Shown here: in pieces, positions 35,021-42,802 of the stretch
Position numbering within the stretch: the first letter of the stretch is position 1
Layout of the letters: the number at the start of each line of letters is the position of its first letter
Origin: Frankiaceae bacterium
GTDB taxonomy: Bacteria > Actinomycetota > Actinomycetes > JAFAQI01
Assembly (NCBI GenBank): GCA_019239875.1
Contig: JAFAZI010000169.1
Coordinates: forward strand, 1-56,626
Direction: 5' to 3'
Length of the DNA: 56,626 nt
The notes under the pieces: model-generated
Databases searched by the model: none
The model's input: the letters and a program-made list of their open reading frames with translations, nothing else
Told to the model about the DNA's origin: nothing
Made by a program: the position numbers and the translations under genes

Positions 35021-36105
35021 GTGAACACGACCACGGATCGCAGGACGTCGCCGTGGTGCATCTTCTCGAACGCCGCCTCGACGTCGCCGATGCCGATCGT
35101 CTCCGAGACGAACTTCTCGAGCGGAAGCCGTCCGGCAAGGTGCATGTCGACGAGCATCGGGAAGTCACGGCTCGGCAGGCAATCGCCGTACCAGGACGAC
35201 TTCAGCGAGCCGCCTCTGCCGAAGACGTCGATCAGCGGCAGCTCGATCTTCATGTCGGGCGTCGGTACGCCGACGAGGACGACGCGCCCGGCGAGGTCAC
35301 GCGCGTAGAAGGCGGCGCCGTAGGTCTCGGGTCGGGCAACCGCGTCGATTACGACGTCCGCGCCGAACCCGTCGGTTGCCGCCTGGACGCCCTCGATGAG
35401 GTCGGCGGTTGACGAGTTGACCGTGTGAGTCGCACCGAAGCCCTTCGCCCACTCCAGCTTGCGGTCGTCGACGTCGATGGCGACGACCGTGCGGGCACCC
35501 GCCACCGACGCGCCGAGGATCGCAGCATCGCCGACACCGCCGCACCCGATGACCGCGACCGTCTCACCACGACGGACGCCCGCGGTGTTGAGCGCCGCCC
35601 CGAGGCCTGCCATCACGCCGCAGCCGAGCAGGCCGGCGACCTCGGGCTTGACCGCTGGGTTCACCTTGGTGCACTGCCCGGCCGCGACGAGCGTCTTCGA
35701 CGCGAACGCGCCGATGCCGAGGGCGGGCGACAGCGGCGTGCCGTCGGCCAGCGTCATCTTCTGGGTGGCGTTGTGCGTGGCGAAGCAGTACCAGGGCTCG
35801 CCGCGGCTGCACGCGCGGCACGCGCCACAGACTGCTCGCCAGTTGAGGATCACGAAGTCGCCTGGTTCGAGGTCCGTCACGCCATCGCCCACTGCCGCAA
35901 CGATCCCAGACGCCTCATGGCCGAGCAGGAACGGGAAGTCGTCGTTGATGCCGCCCTCGCGGTAGTGCAGGTCGGTGTGGCAGACACCGCATGCTTTGAC
36001 GTCGACGAGCGCCTCGCCGGGGCCCGGGTCAGGGACGACGATCGTCGTCACCTCGACCGGCTCGCCTTTGCTGCGCGCGATGACACCTTGCACTTCCGTG
36101 GGCAT
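35017..36105 (-). CDS. mscR: S-(hydroxymethyl)mycothiol dehydrogenase / S-nitrosomycothiol reductase
   Basis: A 362-residue zinc-dependent MDR dehydrogenase closely matching mycobacterial Rv2259. Catalytic zinc ligands are Cys and His/Glu in ACGVCHTDL and GHEASG, and the structural zinc site is the Cys cluster [15 protein letters not shown]. The NAD motif is [11 protein letters not shown]. It oxidises formaldehyde bound to mycothiol and reduces S-nitrosomycothiol, so the host makes mycothiol. ATG 36105 follows AAGGGA. It shares a 109-base divergent promoter region with the ArsR gene and overlaps the GH114-like gene. Confidence 0.95.
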   Translation of the reverse strand: MPTEVQGVIARSKGEPVEVTTIVVPDPGPGEALVDVKACGVCHTDLHYREGGINDDFPFLLGHEASGIVAAVGDGVTDLEPGDFVILNWRAVCGACRACSRGEPWYCFATHNATQKMTLADGTPLSPALGIGAFASKTLVAAGQCTKVNPAVKPEVAGLLGCGVMAGLGAALNTAGVRRGETVAVIGCGGVGDAAILGASVAGARTVVAIDVDDRKLEWAKGFGATHTVNSSTADLIEGVQAATDGFGADVVIDAVARPETYGAAFYARDLAGRVVLVGVPTPDMKIELPLIDVFGRGGSLKSSWYGDCLPSRDFPMLVDMHLAGRLPLEKFVSETIGIGDVEAAFEKMHHGDVLRSVVVFT

Positions 36106-36179
36106 GTCCGTAAATCCCTTCAGTCGGTTGGGCCGCGACGCAGGGCAAACCGGAACGGCCCGGCGACGTCTCGCAGCCT

Positions 36180-36193
36180 CGCATGTCGATGCG
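36180..36193. promoter_or_regulatory. Inverted repeat upstream of the ArsR gene, operator candidate
   Basis: CGCAT-GTCG-ATGCG lies ten bases before the TAATGT -10 box (36203-36208) of the ArsR gene and in the mscR divergent region. ArsR-type repressors bind such short palindromes over their promoters. Confidence 0.35.
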
Positions 36194-36214
36194 GCTTTCG
36201 CGTAATGTCCGGGT

Positions 36215-36535
36215 GTGCGGGTCGAGGAGCATGGCGGCGAGATCCGTGCCGTCGATCCAGCGGCCTACGAGCCGGCCTCGGCGCTGTTGAAGGCTCTCGT
36301 CGCCCCGATGCGGCTCGCTCTCGTCGATCTCCTGTCAGAGGCGCCCCGGTGCGTCCACGAGCTGGTCGGCGCGCTCAACGCGCCGCAACCGCTGGTCTCG
36401 CAGCATTTGAAGGTGCTCAAAAGCGCCGGCCTGGTCGCGACGACACGTCGCGGCCGCGAGGTCGTCTATCGGCTTGCTGATGACCATGTCGCACACGTGG
36501 TTCGCGACGCGGTCGCTCACGCCGGGGAGGTTTGA
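36215..36535 (+). CDS. ArsR/SmtB-family metal-sensing repressor
   Basis: A 106-residue winged-helix repressor. Recognition helix region [34 protein letters not shown]. The last helix reads [17 protein letters not shown], which keeps the DxH...HxxE spacing of the alpha-5 zinc site of SmtB/CzrA, and no arsenic-type Cys pair is present. It therefore probably releases DNA on binding zinc or a similar ion. GTG 36215 lies seven bases after TAATGT, so the message is leaderless. The end overlaps the convergent glycosyltransferase by 19 bases. Confidence 0.82.
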   Translation: MRVEEHGGEIRAVDPAAYEPASALLKALVAPMRLALVDLLSEAPRCVHELVGALNAPQPLVSQHLKVLKSAGLVATTRRGREVVYRLADDHVAHVVRDAVAHAGEV

Positions 36536-38049
36536 TCCGTCGCCGTCCCGATGCGAAGGGCCAGGCGCCTGGCCCGCCTGGTCCAGAACGCTGTCGCCGA
36601 TCCACCCGGCATCACGATCTCCTCGCTCGTGCCGTCGCCGGCCTGAATCCCGGCCGATCGCTGTAGTCCCGAGAATGCGAGTCGTAGCCGCAGGTCCCAG
36701 ATGCCGTCGGCAAGTGCCTTTCCGCCGGCAAGGGAAGCCGGGTCGATGCTCACCGTGCCGGTGAACGACGGACGGCCGTCGGGGTCGACCTGCATGCCAA
36801 GACCGTCGGTTGTCGACCACAACGAGGAATCGGCCCGCGCGATCGTTGCCAGGTCGATGTCGAGCTCGCTGTCGTCGTCGGCACTCCACCGCCGGTCGGC
36901 AGCGGCGACGCCGGGGGCGAACTCGCGGGGAATTAACCAATCGTCACCGTCGCGCTCATACCGGAAGTCGGCGTCGGCGTACCGCAGGTGCGCGTCGACC
37001 TGAAGGATGAGTCGGCCGTCTGCCCACCGGACGTCTCTAGCGACGGCGTGCAGTCGCAGCTTCTCGAGCTGCTCCGACAGCGACGTCAGACCTTCGGTGT
37101 CGTTGTCCCGGAGCAGGCGCGACTCGGTGCGGACGATCGCCGGCATCTGGTCGTGCACGGCGTCGGGGAAGCGACTGACTGCCAGCTCGTGGAGCTGCGC
37201 GACGAGGGCGCGGCGGTACGCGTCGTCGTAGCGCAACATCGCGGCCCCCCGCAGCCGGCCGAGCACCTCGCCGCGGTAGTAGCGCCACACCGCCGCGAAC
37301 CTCGTCGCCGGTGCCGCCAGCTCGGTGTCGACGAGGTCGAGCAACGTCTCGACCTCGTGGCGGTAGCTCGCGGGATCGACGTTGGCGTCACCGAAGTGGT
37401 CGCCTGCGGTGCGTCGTTGCCAGTGGAAGTAGCAGACCAGGTCAGAGACGAGGGCGATCGACTGCGCACGCGCATACGTGCGAAGGCAGAGGTGCTGGTC
37501 CTCGATGTACGTGTCGCCTTCCGGAAATCGGACGTCGTGATCGACGAGGAACTGCCGACGGAACAGCTTGCACACGGTGCCGTTGCGCAGCAGTTGTGGG
37601 CAGCTGTCGACGGTGAGGTTCGTGGCGGTACGTCGGAACAGCTGGTGGTAGATGTTGCGGGGACCGCCCGCGCTGATCTTGTGGACCACGATGTCCGCGG
37701 CTGATCGGTCGGCGATGGCTACCAGATGTTCGAGCGCACTGAGGGCCAAGGTGTCGTCGCTGTCGACGAACTGTACGTAGCGCCCGCGTGCCTTCGTCAA
37801 CCCGATGTTCCGCGGCCGCGCAGGCCCGCCACTCGCCGCGATGCGATGGAGGCTGAGCACGGAGGGATACCGCTCGACCCATCCCGCGACGCGCTGGTCG
37901 CTGCCGTCGGTACTGCCGTCGTCGACGAGGATCACCTCGTAGCGATCGGCCGAGATCGTTTGCTGGACCATCGAGGTGAGGCAGTCGTCGATGTCCGCGC
38001 CGGGGTTGTAGAACGGGATGACGACGCTGACGTCGACCTCGGCGGCCAT
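36517..38049 (-). CDS. Family 2 glycosyltransferase
   Basis: A 510-residue cytosolic enzyme. The N-terminal GT-A domain has VSVVIPFYNPGADIDDCLTSMVQQT, LVDDGSTDGS and the metal-binding FVDSDD (DxD-type), followed by PARPRNIGLTKARGRY. The last ~200 residues form a beta-rich domain (WSADDDSELDI ... FTGTVSIDPASLAGGKALADGIWDLRLRL) seen in actinobacterial wall-polymer transferases. It transfers a sugar from a nucleotide donor to an unknown acceptor. No membrane helix. Confidence 0.85.
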   Translation of the reverse strand: MAAEVDVSVVIPFYNPGADIDDCLTSMVQQTISADRYEVILVDDGSTDGSDQRVAGWVERYPSVLSLHRIAASGGPARPRNIGLTKARGRYVQFVDSDDTLALSALEHLVAIADRSAADIVVHKISAGGPRNIYHQLFRRTATNLTVDSCPQLLRNGTVCKLFRRQFLVDHDVRFPEGDTYIEDQHLCLRTYARAQSIALVSDLVCYFHWQRRTAGDHFGDANVDPASYRHEVETLLDLVDTELAAPATRFAAVWRYYRGEVLGRLRGAAMLRYDDAYRRALVAQLHELAVSRFPDAVHDQMPAIVRTESRLLRDNDTEGLTSLSEQLEKLRLHAVARDVRWADGRLILQVDAHLRYADADFRYERDGDDWLIPREFAPGVAAADRRWSADDDSELDIDLATIARADSSLWSTTDGLGMQVDPDGRPSFTGTVSIDPASLAGGKALADGIWDLRLRLAFSGLQRSAGIQAGDGTSEEIVMPGGSATAFWTRRARRLALRIGTATDQTSPA

Positions 38050-38071
38050 CCCGATCAGCGTAGAGCGACGC

Positions 38072-38101
38072 CCGACGCAGTGGGGGGGTGAACTGCGTCG
38101 G
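38072..38101 (-). terminator. Hairpin between the small membrane ORF and the glycosyltransferase
   Basis: CCGACGCAGT and ACTGCGTCGG form a 10-bp stem around a G-rich 10-base loop. It sits 17 bases after the stop of the small ORF (minus strand) and before the glycosyltransferase start. Confidence 0.45.
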
Positions 38102-38117
38102 ACGCCGCGCAGTCAGG

Positions 38118-38303
38118 CTATGTCGGGTAGGGCCCGCGATCCGGTCGATCGGAAGAAGGTCGCCACAAGGAACTACCTGCGGCTACCAGCGCGCCTGCTC
38201 CACCTAGTGCAAGTGGGGCAGGTCCGAGGAAGCCGTCACTGAACAACACCACCGAGCCGACGATCGCAGCTGCCGCGGCGAGGAACATCAGGACAGCACA
38301 CAA
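38118..38303 (-). CDS. Possible small two-helix membrane protein
   Basis: A 61-residue frame reading MFLAAAAAIVGSVVLFSDGFL then PLALGGAGALVAAGSSLW, two plausible membrane helices, followed by a polar tail. A start at ATG 38288 would give 56 residues. It lies between two hairpins, which favours a real unit, but the start overlaps the terminator at 38299-38338 and no ribosome site is evident. No family recognised. Confidence 0.35.
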   Translation of the reverse strand: MCAVLMFLAAAAAIVGSVVLFSDGFLGPAPLALGGAGALVAAGSSLWRPSSDRPDRGPYPT

Positions 38304-38338
38304 CCGCCGCGCGACCAGCGGTCGACGCGGCGGTTGTG
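38299..38338 (-). terminator. Hairpin after the histone H1-like gene
   Basis: CACAACCGCCGCG and its exact complement flank a 14-base loop, 25 bases after the stop of the Lys/Ala-rich gene on the minus strand. The 13-bp stem is perfect. Confidence 0.65.
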
Positions 38339-38362
38339 AGGACTCACACGAGTCGGACGTGA

Positions 38363-38710
38363 CTACCTCTTGCGGGCCGGAGCCTTCTTGGCCGCGGTCT
38401 TGCGGGCCGGAGCCTTCTTGGCGGTGGCCTTTTTCGCGGTGGTCTTGCGCGCGGGCGCCTTCTTGGCGGTCTTCTTGGCTGCCGTCTTCTTGGCGGGAGC
38501 CTTCCTTGCCGTCTTCTTCGCCGCGGTCTTCTTGGCGGCGGCCTTGCGGGCCGGAGCCTTCTTGGCCGTCGTCTTCTTTGCGGTTGTCTTCTTTGCAGTT
38601 GTCTTGCGTGCGGTTGTCTTCTTCGCCGGAGCCTTCTTGGCGGTCTTCTTGGCCGCTGTCTTACGCGCCGGTGCCTTCTTCGCGGTCTTCTTCGCCGCTG
38701 CTCGTGCCAC
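38363..38710 (-). CDS. Lysine/alanine-rich histone H1-like protein
   Basis: A 115-residue protein made almost entirely of [13 protein letters not shown]-type repeats (Lys, Ala, Thr, Pro, Arg). This is the same low-complexity sequence that forms the C-terminal tail of actinobacterial HU (HupB), but here the HU DNA-binding domain is absent, so the tail stands alone like Hc1 or bacterial H1 proteins. It should bind and compact DNA non-specifically. The GTG start follows AGGGGG at about 6-base spacing. The opposite strand reads as a false membrane protein because Lys codons (AAG) become Phe/Leu codons. Confidence 0.8.
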   Translation of the reverse strand: MARAAAKKTAKKAPARKTAAKKTAKKAPAKKTTARKTTAKKTTAKKTTAKKAPARKAAAKKTAAKKTARKAPAKKTAAKKTAKKAPARKTTAKKATAKKAPARKTAAKKAPARKR

Positions 38711-38932
38711 GTGAGCCCCCTAGCTCGATAGTTGAGGACTGTGCTGCACCAAACTGTCGCATCGAATGTGCGCGCATTCCATTACTTCACGGTTCCTGGT
38801 TCGCGCGTGTCGCAATCTGAGGTCGACGTCTGACGACGATGTACGACGTGTTGCGCCGTGGATGGAAGCGCCGAAGATCAACGATTGCAAGGAATTCCGG
38901 CGATCCGTCGGGGACGCGCGTGTGGCGAGCTG

Positions 38933-39877
38933 TTACGCAGAGCCAAGAGTTGTGTCGATCAAACCGGACCCGAGCAAGTGGTGTTTGTTGTGCACGTGAT
39001 GCGTGTGATGGTGCTTCGTCGGTGCCCGCGTTGGCTTTGACGTCGGTAGCGGATTCGACGGCGTCGTGCCCGATGGCGTCGGCTTCGGCGTCGGTGCTTT
39101 CGTGTGTGAGGGCTTTGGCGTCGGCGTGTGATGCGGTGTCGGATCCACGGTTGGGAGGGCGGTCGGCGAAACCGTCGGTCGCGTGGAGATGTGAAGCAGA
39201 TGGGTCAGCTTGCGTGATGCGGCCAGTGCTTTCGCGGCGGCCGCACTGGCGTGGGACTCGAGCAGTCGTTGCTCGACCTGCAGTAGACGCGTCACCTCGC
39301 CGAGGCTCCTGGCGTCGTGCGGTGATCGCGCGATGATGGCGCTGATCTGGTCGTGCAGATGATTGGCGACCGCGACGACCTGCGCACTACGCGAGTTGCC
39401 GTGAACGATCCGCTCGAGCTGCTGCAGCGTGGAGGCCGCGGTCTGCCGGATCTCCCCGGGCGTCACCCGCGTGTCCGGTGCGCCGGCGAGGTGGCCGGCG
39501 GCGCGGGTGGTCGCGCTTTCTTGGTGACCGCCGCCGAACGCAGCCGCGCCGGTCATCGCAAGCGCACCGACGAGGGGGATGGCCGGCAGCACGAGGAGGG
39601 CGCGTCGCGGCCGGGCCGGAGTGGGTTCGCGCGCCGACGACGTGCGCATCCGCACCTGGCTGCGGAGCTGCCGTACCTCGAGGCCGTCGCCGCTGACGAT
39701 GTCGCGAGCGATCTCGAGCTCCTCGGCTTCGACAGCACTCGCCGCCGCGGAGAGGTCTGCGGTGAGCGTCAGCCGCAGGCGGTGGACGTCGTCGAGCAGC
39801 TGCTGAACCTCGGCGGCGTCCGGCGTCTGCGCGGCCGCGTCACGCGACCACACATGCCAACCATTCCTGCCGCCCAC
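38933..39877 (-). CDS. Single-pass membrane protein with Pro/Thr/His-rich outer tail
   Basis: A 314-residue protein from GTG 39877, preceded by GGGGAG at 4-base spacing. It has a cytosolic helical part (DAAEVQQLLDDVHRLRLTLTADLSAAASAVEAEELEIAR), one membrane helix (ALLVLPAIPLVGALAMTGAAAF, ~90-111), an outer helical region (GEIRQTAASTLQQLERIVHGNSRSAQVV ... LGEVTRLLQVEQRLLESHA) and a low-complexity tail with HHTPTPKPSHTKAPTPKP and KHHHTHHVHNKHH. The layout recalls anti-sigma factors, but no zinc HxxxCxxC motif is present. Function unknown. An in-frame start at 40072 adds 65 non-coding-like residues. Confidence 0.65.
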   Translation of the reverse strand: MGGRNGWHVWSRDAAAQTPDAAEVQQLLDDVHRLRLTLTADLSAAASAVEAEELEIARDIVSGDGLEVRQLRSQVRMRTSSAREPTPARPRRALLVLPAIPLVGALAMTGAAAFGGGHQESATTRAAGHLAGAPDTRVTPGEIRQTAASTLQQLERIVHGNSRSAQVVAVANHLHDQISAIIARSPHDARSLGEVTRLLQVEQRLLESHASAAAAKALAASRKLTHLLHISTRPTVSPTALPTVDPTPHHTPTPKPSHTKAPTPKPTPSGTTPSNPLPTSKPTRAPTKHHHTHHVHNKHHLLGSGLIDTTLGSA

Positions 39878-40059
39878 GGTTCTCCCCGGTCCAGACCCAA
39901 CGTCTGTTCCGGTGTTTCGCCGTCGGGGGTGGCTCTTCCTGCTCGAATCCGACGCCTGCGTTGAGACCAAGGTCACACACCCGCGGGCCACATGCGCTGC
40001 GGTGGGTGAGGCCTGCCACGATGGGAACCGCGACTTCCCGACCCGACCTTGGAGGACTG

Positions 40060-40746
40060 GTGAGCGAGACACCCGAGATCACCGTGGCAGGGCTCACGGT
40101 GGCATTTCTCGGCGGCACCGGTGACCAAGGCCGGGGGCTGGCACGGCGCTTCGCCATCGCCGGCCATCCTGTGGTGCTCGGGTCCCGTCAAGCGGAGAAG
40201 GCGGACGCCGCAGCGACCGAGCTCAGGGCGACCGTGCCGGATCCCTCGCTTGTGACGGGTGTGACTAATGAGGAAGCTGCGGCGCGCGGGGATGTCGTCG
40301 TGGTCGCCGTGCCGTGGGAGGGCCATGAAGCCTTGATCAAAGGTCTGGCTCCGTCGCTGGCCGGAAAGATCGTGGTCGACTGCGTGAACCCCATGGGCTT
40401 CGACAAGCAAGGTGCCTTCGCACTCGAAGTGCCGGAGGGGAGTGCCGCACAGCAAGCCGCCGGGATCCTCAGCGAGAGCACCGTCGTCGCCGCCTTCCAC
40501 CACGTGAGTGCTGTGCTGCTGCTCGATCCAGCGGTCGAGTCCGTCGAGACCGACGTGCTCGTGCTCGGCGACGATCGCGCTGCGACGGACCTGGTCCAAG
40601 CGCTCGTCGACCGGATCGCGGGAATGCGCGGCGTGTACGGCGGCCGGTTGCGCAACGCCGGACAGGTGGAAGCGCTCACTGCCAACCTGGTGTCCATCAA
40701 CCGCCGTTACAAGGCGCACGCGGGGCTGCGGATCACCGACGTCTGA
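40060..40746 (+). CDS. npdG: NADPH-dependent F420 reductase
   Basis: A 228-residue Rossmann protein that moves hydride between NADPH and coenzyme F420. NADP motif FLGGTGDQGRGLARRFAIAGH with the basic GSR after strand 2; VVVVAVPWEG, VDCVNPMGF and VAAFHHVSAVLL are typical of Fno. GTG 40060 follows GGAGG at 4-base spacing. The upstream in-frame stretch is not needed for the fold. It implies an F420-using host. Divergent from the membrane-protein gene. Confidence 0.88.
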   Translation: MSETPEITVAGLTVAFLGGTGDQGRGLARRFAIAGHPVVLGSRQAEKADAAATELRATVPDPSLVTGVTNEEAAARGDVVVVAVPWEGHEALIKGLAPSLAGKIVVDCVNPMGFDKQGAFALEVPEGSAAQQAAGILSESTVVAAFHHVSAVLLLDPAVESVETDVLVLGDDRAATDLVQALVDRIAGMRGVYGGRLRNAGQVEALTANLVSINRRYKAHAGLRITDV

Positions 40747-40776
40747 GCTGTCAGCGGCGCGTCCTACCCTGCGGTC

Positions 40777-41145
40777 ATGCCGAAGAGTGGTGCACGCGAC
40801 CGGGTCCGTGAGCTCTGCCTCGCACTGCCCGGCGCCACCGAGAAGCTGAGCCACGGATCACCGGCGTTCTTCGCGGGAAAGCAGTTCCTGATGCTGTGGG
40901 CGGACGGCCATCACGATCACGACTTCGCACATCTGTGGTGCGCGGCCGAGCCGGGCGTCCAGGAGGCGCTCGTCGCATCCGCGTCAGGTCGCGTGTTCCG
41001 GCCGCCGTATGTCGGGCATCGGGGCTGGATCGGTGTCCGGCTCGACGGCGATGTCGACTGGACTGAGGTCGAGGAGCTGATCGTCGACGCGTTTCGAGCG
41101 GTTGCGCCGCGCAAGCTGATCGCTGAGCTGGACGGTCGAGCATGA
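40777..41145 (+). CDS. YjbR/MmcQ-family protein
   Basis: A 122-residue CyaY-fold protein: RVRELCLALPGATEKLSHGSPAFFAGKQFLML and HRGWIGVRLDGDVDWTEVEELIVDAFRAVAPRKL are family landmarks. Often called DNA-binding, but its biochemical role is not settled. The ATG is seven bases after TACCCT (40765-40770), suggesting a leaderless transcript. The stop overlaps the next ATG by four bases. Confidence 0.8.
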   Translation: MPKSGARDRVRELCLALPGATEKLSHGSPAFFAGKQFLMLWADGHHDHDFAHLWCAAEPGVQEALVASASGRVFRPPYVGHRGWIGVRLDGDVDWTEVEELIVDAFRAVAPRKLIAELDGRA

Positions 41146-41876
41146 GTCCGAGCCGCGTCGTGTCGCTGGTGCCTTCGCTCACCGAGTCGATCGCCGCGAC
41201 CGCACCAGGACTTCTGGTCGGGGCGACCGACTGGTGCACCCATCCCGCGGACCTTGACGTCGTCCGGATCGGCGGCACGAAGAATCCGCGGGTCGACGAC
41301 ATCGTCGCGCTGCAGCCGGATCTCGTCGTCGCCAACGAGGAGGAGAACCGCGCGCCGGACATCGCTGCCCTCCGCGACCGAGGGCTCAACCTGGTCGTCA
41401 CCTCGCCGGTGACGGTGGCCGAGGCGCTCGACCAGCTCGATGATCTGCTGACGGTCGCCTGCGGCCTCGACCGGCCGGACTGGCTCGTCCAGGCACGCGC
41501 CGCATGGCACTCGACAGTGCCGGGTCCCACCATGAGCGCGGTGATCCCGATCTGGCGCCGGCCGTGGATGGTGCTCGGCCGGGACACGTTTGCGGGTGAC
41601 CTGCTGGCGCGCCTCGACATCGAGAACGTGTTCGCTCATCACGACGAGCGATACCCGACGGTGTCGCTCGACGAGATCCGCCGTCACGAGCCGGACATCG
41701 TGCTGCTCCCCGACGAGCCCTACCGGTTCGGCCCTTCCGATGGCCCGGAGGCGTTCGCGGACTGGGGGATCCCGATCGCGTGCATCAGCGGCCGGCATCT
41801 GACGTGGTACGGCCCGTCCCTGGTCGAGGCCAGGGCGGTGATCATCGACGGCATCGCCGCCGCGGCGACGGTCTAG
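41142..41876 (+). CDS. Cytosolic BtuF-like helical-backbone metal receptor protein
   Basis: A 244-residue protein with the class III binding-protein fold ([31 protein letters not shown] ... [20 protein letters not shown] ... [16 protein letters not shown]). Relatives bind cobalamin or iron chelates for ABC import, but here no signal peptide or lipobox exists and no permease is nearby, so it probably works inside the cell. Co-translated with the YjbR gene. Its TAG shares the CTAG with the stop of convergent panB. Confidence 0.78.
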   Translation: MSPSRVVSLVPSLTESIAATAPGLLVGATDWCTHPADLDVVRIGGTKNPRVDDIVALQPDLVVANEEENRAPDIAALRDRGLNLVVTSPVTVAEALDQLDDLLTVACGLDRPDWLVQARAAWHSTVPGPTMSAVIPIWRRPWMVLGRDTFAGDLLARLDIENVFAHHDERYPTVSLDEIRRHEPDIVLLPDEPYRFGPSDGPEAFADWGIPIACISGRHLTWYGPSLVEARAVIIDGIAAAATV

Positions 41877-42721
41877 TCGTCGAAGCTGTGCTCAGGTCCT
41901 GGATAGGTCCCGTTCGCGACATCGTCGGCATAGGCGCGGGCGGCGTCGGTGAGCACCGACCGCAGGTCGGCGTACCGCTTCACGAATCGTGGCGCGGGCC
42001 CGGTGTTCAGCCCGGCCATGTCAGTCCAGACCATGACCTGCGCATCGCAGTTCGGGCCGGCGCCGATCCCGATGGTCGGGATCGTGAGCTCCTTGGTGAT
42101 CCGCTCGGCGACATGTGCCGGGACCATCTCGAGGACGGTGGCGAACGCGCCCGCGTCCTCGACGGCCAGCGCGTCGTCGATCAGGTGGTGGGCGGATTCG
42201 CCGCGACCCTGCACGCGGTAACCGCCGAGCCCGTGCTCGCTCTGCGGGGTGAACCCGAGGTGCGCCATGACGGGGATTCCGGCGTCGACGATCGCGCGGA
42301 TCTGCGGGAGAACGGTCCGGCCGCCCTCGAGCTTGACCGCCTGCGCGCCGCCCTCCTTCATGAAGCGGATCGCGGTCTGCAGCGCCTGCTCCGGCGAGAC
42401 CTGGTATGAGCCGAACGGAAGATCCGCCACGACCAGGGACGACTTCGTCGACCGGACGACGGCCCGGACAAGGGGCAGCAGCTCCTCGACGGTGACCGGC
42501 AGCGTCGTGTCGAAACCGAAGACGTTGTTGGCGGCGGAGTCGCCGACGAGGAGCACCGGGATGCCGACCTCGTCGAAGATCGACGCCGAGTGCATGTCGT
42601 AGGCCGTCAGCATCGCCCACTTCTCGTGGCGATCCTTCATTGCCTGCAAGGCAGTGGTGCGGATCCGGCGGACCACGCTGTTGCGCGGAGTGCCGTACGG
42701 CGAGATGCCGCCATCAGTCAT
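41873..42721 (-). CDS. panB: 3-methyl-2-oxobutanoate hydroxymethyltransferase PanB
   Basis: A 282-residue enzyme that makes ketopantoate for vitamin B5/CoA synthesis using methylene-tetrahydrofolate. Landmarks: [38 protein letters not shown] (metal-binding Asp), [17 protein letters not shown] (catalytic Glu region) and [21 protein letters not shown] 42721 is preceded by GAGGAGGT at 5-base spacing. An ATG nine codons upstream is less likely. It follows nadE on the same strand by 81 bases. Confidence 0.95.
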   Translation of the reverse strand: MTDGGISPYGTPRNSVVRRIRTTALQAMKDRHEKWAMLTAYDMHSASIFDEVGIPVLLVGDSAANNVFGFDTTLPVTVEELLPLVRAVVRSTKSSLVVADLPFGSYQVSPEQALQTAIRFMKEGGAQAVKLEGGRTVLPQIRAIVDAGIPVMAHLGFTPQSEHGLGGYRVQGRGESAHHLIDDALAVEDAGAFATVLEMVPAHVAERITKELTIPTIGIGAGPNCDAQVMVWTDMAGLNTGPAPRFVKRYADLRSVLTDAARAYADDVANGTYPGPEHSFDD

Positions 42722-42802
42722 GAGAGACCTCCTCGACTCGAGGCCCATTCGGGTCCCCGGTACGTCGATCAGTGTGCCATCCCTGTCGACAGATGTAACG
42801 AC

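Noticed and set aside
38370-38714. Plus-strand frame reading as a hydrophobic Ala/Phe/Leu/Val-rich membrane protein
   Set aside because: It is the reverse strand of the Lys/Ala-rich H1-like gene. AAG codons read backwards give hydrophobic residues, and there is no start context.
38766-38999. Short plus-strand frame upstream of the H1-like gene
   Set aside because: Lies in the promoter region of the minus-strand gene, with mixed composition and no ribosome site or homology I recognise.
39878-40072. Longer start for the membrane protein at 38933-39877
   Set aside because: The extension overlaps the start of the divergent F420 reductase, and the GTG at 39877 has a clear GGGGAG ribosome site.
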